DNA from: Opitutales bacterium
GTDB taxonomy: Bacteria > Verrucomicrobiota > Verrucomicrobiia > Opitutales > Intestinicryptomonadaceae
DNA: 10,663 nucleotides
Direction of reading: 5' to 3'
Assembly (NCBI GenBank): GCA_021641325.1
Contig: JAJXPD010000004.1
Span: 17,783-28,445, forward strand
Each line of letters starts with the position of its first letter. Position 1 is the stretch's first letter. The translations under genes were made by a program, and so were the position numbers. Positions 6,688 through 10,663 of the stretch are shown here, one piece after another. The notes beneath the pieces are model-generated. The model was given only the letters and a program-made list of their open reading frames with translations, was not told the DNA's origin and searched no databases.

Positions 6688-6870
6688 TTAGCGTTTCTTT
6701 TCGGCGGAAATGTCCCAATGCTTGCCCGCCGCGCCGCAATGGCAACCGCCTTTGCACGCGCCGCCGCACGAGCACCCGCCGTTCGCCGCTTTTTTTATGC
6801 CGCGCGAAATCGTCATAATCGCGACATACGCGAGAATTACACCCAAGATAACGGATATTGCAGTTTCCAT
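6688..6870 (-). CDS. FeoB-associated Cys-rich membrane protein
   Basis: This 60-residue protein has one N-terminal transmembrane helix (about 4-22, AISVILGVILAYVAIMTI), a short basic linker, then a Cys/Gly/His-rich segment with C33, C35, C39, C43, C45 plus H44 and H51, and a charged tail. Size, layout and position directly after feoB match the FeoB-associated Cys-rich family (sometimes labelled 'virus attachment p12'). The role of that family is not established; a metal-handling helper to FeoB is the usual inference. It starts 18 bp after the feoB stop with the best Shine-Dalgarno in the window, the purine-rich AAGGAAAGGAAAT just before the ATG. It therefore appears to be translated independently within the same transcript and is the last gene before the operon terminator. 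Confidence 0.88.
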   Translation of the reverse strand: METAISVILGVILAYVAIMTISRGIKKAANGGCSCGGACKGGCHCGAAGKHWDISAEKKR

Positions 6871-6888
6871 TTTATTTCCTTTCCTTTG

Positions 6889-9051
6889 TTATGAAATCAA
6901 CTTTGTGCCGATGTTAAGCAGCGAACCGATTTGGTACACGATGAGAGTCGCGATGTACGCGAGGGCGAACAGCCCGAAGGTTTCGGCTATCGTGAGTTTC
7001 CAGGAGTTCAATTCGCGCTTCATGACGGCGAGTGTCGCCAAGCAGGGAATGGACATCAGCGAGAATAGCATCATGCAGAAGCCCTGCAAGGGAGTGTAGA
7101 CTTTTGCGAGCTTTTCGCGGAGCGTTTCGGACTCTTCGTCCGCTTCGCCCTCGGCGTAGAGAATGCCCAGCTGCGATACGAACACTTCCTTTGCGGCGAG
7201 AGCGCCGATGCTTGCCGTGGTCAGCTTCCAGTCGAATCCGATGGGCGCGAACATGGGTTCGAGGAACTTTCCGATTCTGCCCGAAACCGTGTATTCGAGC
7301 ATTTCCGCGCTCTTTTCGTTTTCTATTGAAGCCACTTCCTCTTCGATTTTCTCTTCCGAAAGCTTCTTCGCCGCGCCCTCTTTCTGCACCTGTTCGACCA
7401 TTGCGTCGTAGTCCTTCGAGAACACCGTCTTTTCGGGATACGTGTTGGCGATGAACAGGATTATCGAGGTCGCGAGAATGATTGTCCCCGCTTTGTGGAG
7501 GTACATTTTACCTCTGTCCCACATGTGGAGCAAAAGGCTCTTCAACGTGGGCATGCGGTACGGAGGCAGCTCCATGAGGTAGACTTCGCCGTCGCCCTTG
7601 AAAAGCGTGTTGCGCATGAGCTTTGCCGCAAACAGCGCGACAACCACGCCTATTACGTACATCACCCACATCATCGCCGCCTGATACTGCGCCGCGAAGA
7701 ACGCGGGGATAACGAGCGCGTAAATCGGAAGGCGCGCGCCGCAGCTCATAAGGGGAAGCACCATGACGGTAGCCTTGCGGTCGTTGTCCGATTCGATACA
7801 GCGTGTAGCCATAATCGCCGGAACATTGCAACCGAAGCCGAGAACCAGCGGGACAAACGAACGCCCCTGCAAGCCGAACTTCCTCATGACGCCGTCCATT
7901 ACGAACGCGGCGCGAGCCATGTAACCTGAATCTTCGAGAATTGCGATTGCAAAAAACAAAAACAGGATATTAGGCAGAAATACAATCACGCCGCCGACAC
8001 CCCCGATGATACCGTCGGTAACCATCGACCGCCAGAACGGAAGAGTGTCTTCGCTCCAAACCGACTGTACGAATTCGGAAAGGAAACCGAAGCCCTCCTC
8101 AATCCAGTCCATAAACGGCTGGGCGCAGGTGAACGTGAATACAAACATCAAGTAAATAATGGCGAGGAACAGCGGGAGACCCACATATTTGTTCGTCATT
8201 ACCGAGTCTATTTTGTCGGAAATTTCGCGGCGGCGTTCGCGCGTCATTGATATCGCATGGCTGCACGCGCCCGCAAGCATTGCGTAGCGTCTGTCGGCCA
8301 TGAAGCTTTCGGAGTCTATCGCGTGGCTGTCCGAAAGGTGGGCGATTTGCTCCTTGACCTCGCCCTTGACGGGATTGAAGTCGGCGATTTTCGCGGTGCA
8401 CGAGTCGTTTTCGAGCAGCTTGATTGCGAAGAAGCGCGACGGAATGTGCGCGAAACGCCCGATTTTAAGCGCGTCGATTTTCGCGGCGACGGCGTTGATT
8501 GCGTCGTCGGCGTCCGCCCCGTAGGTGAGCATGGGGACGTTGTGCGCGGGAAGCTTCCCGATTGTTTCGGCAAGCTTTACGACAAGCTCCTTCATGCCTT
8601 CGCCCGTGCGTCCGATTGTCTGCACTATCGGCGAGCCGAAGTATTTTTCGAGCTTCGCGATGTCGAATTTCATTCCCTTTCTGCGGGCGTCGTCGCTCAT
8701 GTTGAACGCCAGAATCATGGGAATGTGGAGTTCGGCAAGCTGTGTCGTGAGGTAGAGGCTTCTGCGGGGAATCGAGGAGTCCACAACATTGAGGATAAGG
8801 TCGATTCCGGGCTTTGTCAGCTCGTTGAAGACCACTTCCTCTTCGGGCGAGCCCGACGACAGCGAATACACGCCGGGGAGGTCGATAAGCTCGATTTCCA
8901 AGTCGTCGATTTCAAACGTGCCCGACTTGCTTTCGACCGTCACGCCGGGGTAGTTGCCGACGTGCTGGCGCGTGCCCGTAAGGTCGTTGAAAATCGAAGT
9001 TTTGCCGCAGTTAGGATTGCCCGCAAGCGCAACTCTGAAACGTTTTTTCAT
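6889..9051 (-). CDS. feoB: Ferrous iron transport protein B (FeoB)
   Basis: FeoB (720 residues) is the GTPase-linked inner-membrane Fe2+ importer. The N-terminal G domain shows the P-loop GNPNCGKT (11-18), GNYPGVT (32-38), DLPG (57-60) and NMSD (117-120, the guanine-specificity motif). A helical GDI-like region spans about 180-280. The membrane part begins near 290 and contains the signature GFGCNVPAIMATR (405-417) and LPLMSCGARLP (432-442), whose cysteines are implicated in metal passage. A second gate half around AAKEVFVSQLG (619-629) is followed by further helices. Residues 540-590 form a Lys/Glu-rich, probably coiled loop between membrane segments, as I recall from FeoB of some other diderm anaerobes. 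The ATG overlaps the feoA stop (AAATGA), implying translational coupling; AGGAG lies about 10 nt upstream, inside feoA. It is full length with all key motifs intact. Confidence 0.97.
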   Translation of the reverse strand: MKKRFRVALAGNPNCGKTSIFNDLTGTRQHVGNYPGVTVESKSGTFEIDDLEIELIDLPGVYSLSSGSPEEEVVFNELTKPGIDLILNVVDSSIPRRSLYLTTQLAELHIPMILAFNMSDDARRKGMKFDIAKLEKYFGSPIVQTIGRTGEGMKELVVKLAETIGKLPAHNVPMLTYGADADDAINAVAAKIDALKIGRFAHIPSRFFAIKLLENDSCTAKIADFNPVKGEVKEQIAHLSDSHAIDSESFMADRRYAMLAGACSHAISMTRERRREISDKIDSVMTNKYVGLPLFLAIIYLMFVFTFTCAQPFMDWIEEGFGFLSEFVQSVWSEDTLPFWRSMVTDGIIGGVGGVIVFLPNILFLFFAIAILEDSGYMARAAFVMDGVMRKFGLQGRSFVPLVLGFGCNVPAIMATRCIESDNDRKATVMVLPLMSCGARLPIYALVIPAFFAAQYQAAMMWVMYVIGVVVALFAAKLMRNTLFKGDGEVYLMELPPYRMPTLKSLLLHMWDRGKMYLHKAGTIILATSIILFIANTYPEKTVFSKDYDAMVEQVQKEGAAKKLSEEKIEEEVASIENEKSAEMLEYTVSGRIGKFLEPMFAPIGFDWKLTTASIGALAAKEVFVSQLGILYAEGEADEESETLREKLAKVYTPLQGFCMMLFSLMSIPCLATLAVMKRELNSWKLTIAETFGLFALAYIATLIVYQIGSLLNIGTKLIS

Positions 9052-9305
9052 TTATGAAGGTCTCCTATCAAAATGTTTTTAGCGTCCTCCGAGTGGAATG
9101 CCATGCTCGTTTCCATGACCTTGACTCTGAGGAGTCCGCCGAAGGGGGCCTTCGCTTCTAGGATAAGCTCCGTGCCGGGCATAATGCCGACGTCGGCGAA
9201 TTTCTTTTTGCCGCGCATGTCGGGCAAAATTTTCACGATTTTCGCCGACGCGCCGACGGGGAGGTCGGCGAGCGTGGCGTTTTCGGATTTTTCGTTCTTT
9301 TTCAT
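9048..9305 (-). CDS. feoA: Ferrous iron transport protein A (FeoA)
   Basis: The 85-residue protein has one SH3-like FeoA domain (about 12-85) with the family's core: a VGIMPGTELILEAKAPFGGLLRVKV stretch (shown here in part as GIMPGTELIL, residues 40-49) followed by MAFHSEDAKNILI. FeoA is a small cytoplasmic protein needed with FeoB for Fe2+ uptake, probably as a regulator or partner of the G domain. The N-terminal ten residues are polar and extend slightly beyond the usual start. It overlaps feoB by 4 bp and begins 25 bp after the porin stop, which places all three in one transcription unit. A weak GAGAG lies upstream of the ATG. Confidence 0.95.
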   Translation of the reverse strand: MKKNEKSENATLADLPVGASAKIVKILPDMRGKKKFADVGIMPGTELILEAKAPFGGLLRVKVMETSMAFHSEDAKNILIGDLHK

Positions 9306-9330
9306 AATTTCACTCTCGTATGGAGCGGCA

Positions 9331-10620
9331 TTAGAAAGTTATTTCGGCTCTCGCGCCGAGAACATACGCGGTTTCCTTCGCGCCGCTGTCGCTGTTGACC
9401 GGATTCATGAAGATTTGGAAATCGGGCTGAATGGCGATTGCGGGCGTGAGCTGGCAGCGGTAGGTGAATTCGAGCGTGCCGTCGTAGTGCTGGCCGAAGT
9501 CGGCGCGGGCGTCGCGTTCGTTTCCGATGACCGAGTACGCAACCGCGAACACGTCGTCGTCGCGGCCGGGAATCGGCGCAAACCAGTTCAGGCCGAAGTC
9601 GGCGTAGAAGTTGTTGTCGGACGATTTCGACGAGGGAACGAGCCCCAAGCGGACAAAACCGCCGAGCTTTGCGTTGCCTTCGGAGTCGTTAATGAAGTCC
9701 TGTTGGAGACCTACGAAGAACGAGTAGAAGTTTCTGTCGTCGAATTCGTCGAAATTGACCTTCGAGGGGTCGCTGTGGTAGTTGCCGCCGAATACTACGC
9801 GGCCGGCGAGGTCGCCGATTGAGTAGTTGTAGCCGAACTGGTACCAGAAGGCGATTGTGTCGAAAGTGTTGGAGTAGTCGAAGCCGTTGTTCGAGGAGAT
9901 GTCCGCGCCGACGTTGCCGTTATAAAGACCGAACGTCGCGTCGAAATCGCCGACCGAGTAGTAGACTACCAAGCCGAGCGTGGCTACGTTGTACTGCGAG
10001 AACAACTGCGCGGGCGCGACATTCGGGATAGCTCCGAGCGACGAATTGAGGAACACGTCGGAATAGTCCATGCCCATAAAGTCTTCGTCGGCGGCAAGCT
10101 GTCCGATTCTGAACCCGAAGTTGCCCGCCTTCGTTTCAAACTCGTTTGCATAGTAGATTTCGAAAGCGCGGAGCATTTCGCCCGCGACGATGTTCGAATA
10201 TCCGCCCTGCGACGATTCGAAGCCGAGGTCGCCGCCGTGCGACGCCGTGTAGTAGAACGCGCTTACGCCGATTTTACCGGCGTGTTCGACGCCCGTTGCA
10301 ACCGACAAATCCTCTTCAAAGCCGACCGTGAAGAGCGAATCGACCACGTTCTTGATATTGTTGCCGCGCGTGAAGTTGCCCCACGCTTCGCCCGTCCATA
10401 CAACCGAGGGCGTGAAACCCGTGTCTTCGGAGAGCTTTTCGGTGGTGTCGGCAAGGAACAGGCTGTCCTTTTCGTACCATTTCTGGGTCTCCGCGGTAGC
10501 TTCGCCCTTGACCGCTTCCGCTTCGGGAGCGGCTGCGGTGTTTGCGCTCTGCGCGAACGCGCCGAGAGTCGTTAATGTTGCGCACATTGCCAGTGCAGTT
10601 TTTGCAGTGTAGTGTTTCAT
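9331..10620 (-). CDS. OprB-family outer-membrane porin linked to feoAB
   Basis: This 429-residue protein has a signal peptide (1-23, cleavage after AFA) and an Ala/Glu-rich linker (about 25-48). A beta-barrel follows, with alternating aromatic and polar strands (for example LVVYYSVGDFDATFGLYNG, NFYSFFVGLQQDF), ending in the terminal Phe that outer-membrane proteins use for insertion. The C-terminal portion (GTLEFTYRCQLTPAIAIQPD, then FQIFMNP and VLGARAEITF) matches the OprB carbohydrate-porin family closely. OprB relatives form substrate-selective channels, classically for sugars, but the label is applied widely and the substrate here is unknown. Its stop is 25 bp from feoA on the same strand with no terminator between. 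An Fe2+ or general small-solute pore serving FeoB is therefore a reasonable inference. The ATG follows an AT-rich leader without a Shine-Dalgarno. A candidate operator lies 20 bp upstream. Confidence 0.88.
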   Translation of the reverse strand: MKHYTAKTALAMCATLTTLGAFAQSANTAAAPEAEAVKGEATAETQKWYEKDSLFLADTTEKLSEDTGFTPSVVWTGEAWGNFTRGNNIKNVVDSLFTVGFEEDLSVATGVEHAGKIGVSAFYYTASHGGDLGFESSQGGYSNIVAGEMLRAFEIYYANEFETKAGNFGFRIGQLAADEDFMGMDYSDVFLNSSLGAIPNVAPAQLFSQYNVATLGLVVYYSVGDFDATFGLYNGNVGADISSNNGFDYSNTFDTIAFWYQFGYNYSIGDLAGRVVFGGNYHSDPSKVNFDEFDDRNFYSFFVGLQQDFINDSEGNAKLGGFVRLGLVPSSKSSDNNFYADFGLNWFAPIPGRDDDVFAVAYSVIGNERDARADFGQHYDGTLEFTYRCQLTPAIAIQPDFQIFMNPVNSDSGAKETAYVLGARAEITF

Positions 10621-10640
10621 TGTATTAAAATGTTTTCAAA

Positions 10641-10656
10641 GTTAGAGGCGGCTAAC
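10641..10656. promoter_or_regulatory. Inverted repeat, candidate operator of the porin-feoAB operon
   Basis: GTTAG (10641-10645) and CTAAC (10652-10656) form a perfect 5-bp inverted repeat around a 6-bp centre, ending 20 bp upstream of the porin ATG. GTTAG/CTAAC half-sites resemble the inner arms of the DtxR/IdeR box, but the spacing (6) differs from the classical 1-bp centre. On the minus strand TTTAAT lies just before the start codon and could be a -10 box, with no clear -35. The site could bind a metal regulator; this is inference. Confidence 0.35.
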
Positions 10657-10663
10657 ATTCAAT

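Noticed and set aside
8257..9057. Long open frame on the plus strand opposite feoB (266 codons)
   Set aside because: It is the antisense shadow of a GC-rich, intact feoB. Its translation is low-complexity in Arg/Val/His with no family resemblance.
1..10663. Mobile elements, CRISPR arrays, defence or toxin-antitoxin systems
   Set aside because: No transposase or integrase, no direct repeat array, no terminal repeats flanking a gene, and every confident gene is housekeeping, transport or glycan related.

Overview
The window is about 10.7 kb of compact, GC-rich bacterial chromosome. It carries nine complete protein genes, one truncated gene end and one tRNA, separated by short intergenic regions with several clear intrinsic terminators. 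An OprB-type outer-membrane porin (signal peptide, C-terminal Phe) indicates a diderm (Gram-negative) host. Most genes lack a Shine-Dalgarno sequence. GC-ending codons, A-rich lysine/asparagine codons, a FeoA/FeoB/Cys-rich cassette and a secreted GH31 enzyme would fit an anaerobic or gut-type Verrucomicrobiota/Opitutae-like organism. That taxonomic guess is inference only; no diagnostic marker gene is present.

Layout. (1) 1-138 (+): C-terminal end of an unidentified protein. (2) 214-1629 (+): FAD/NADPH/Fe-S oxidoreductase of the glutamate synthase small-subunit/NfnB/SudA family, with its own terminator. (3) 1834-2250 (-): short DtxR/MntR-type metal-dependent repressor, with a minus-strand terminator. 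(4) 2378-2451 (+): tRNA-Gln(CTG), followed by a strong, probably bidirectional terminator. (5) 2576-4165 (-): secreted GH31 glycosidase resembling MYORG/NET37. (6) 4166-4395: divergent intergenic region with a nested inverted-repeat structure ending in a T-tract. (7) 4396-5019 (+) hisH and 5074-6456 (+) type II citrate synthase, then a strong terminator. (8) 6688-10620 (-): a four-gene run read as OprB-like porin, feoA, feoB, small Cys-rich membrane protein, closed by a strong minus-strand terminator.

How the genes work together. The last block is the most coherent unit. FeoA and FeoB form the inner-membrane ferrous-iron importer, the Cys-rich peptide is the usual FeoB-associated partner, and the porin 25 bp upstream may admit substrate through the outer membrane. 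A 5-6-5 inverted repeat just upstream of the porin is a candidate operator. The DtxR/MntR-like protein in the same window is a plausible but unproven regulator of it. The remaining genes are central metabolism (nitrogen/redox, histidine biosynthesis, TCA entry), translation and glycan breakdown, with no obvious shared pathway.

I see no mobile element, CRISPR array, phage gene, toxin-antitoxin pair or recognisable defence system. The points most worth checking are the porin-Feo linkage and its candidate operator, the structured palindrome upstream of hisH, and the compact MYORG-like glycosidase.
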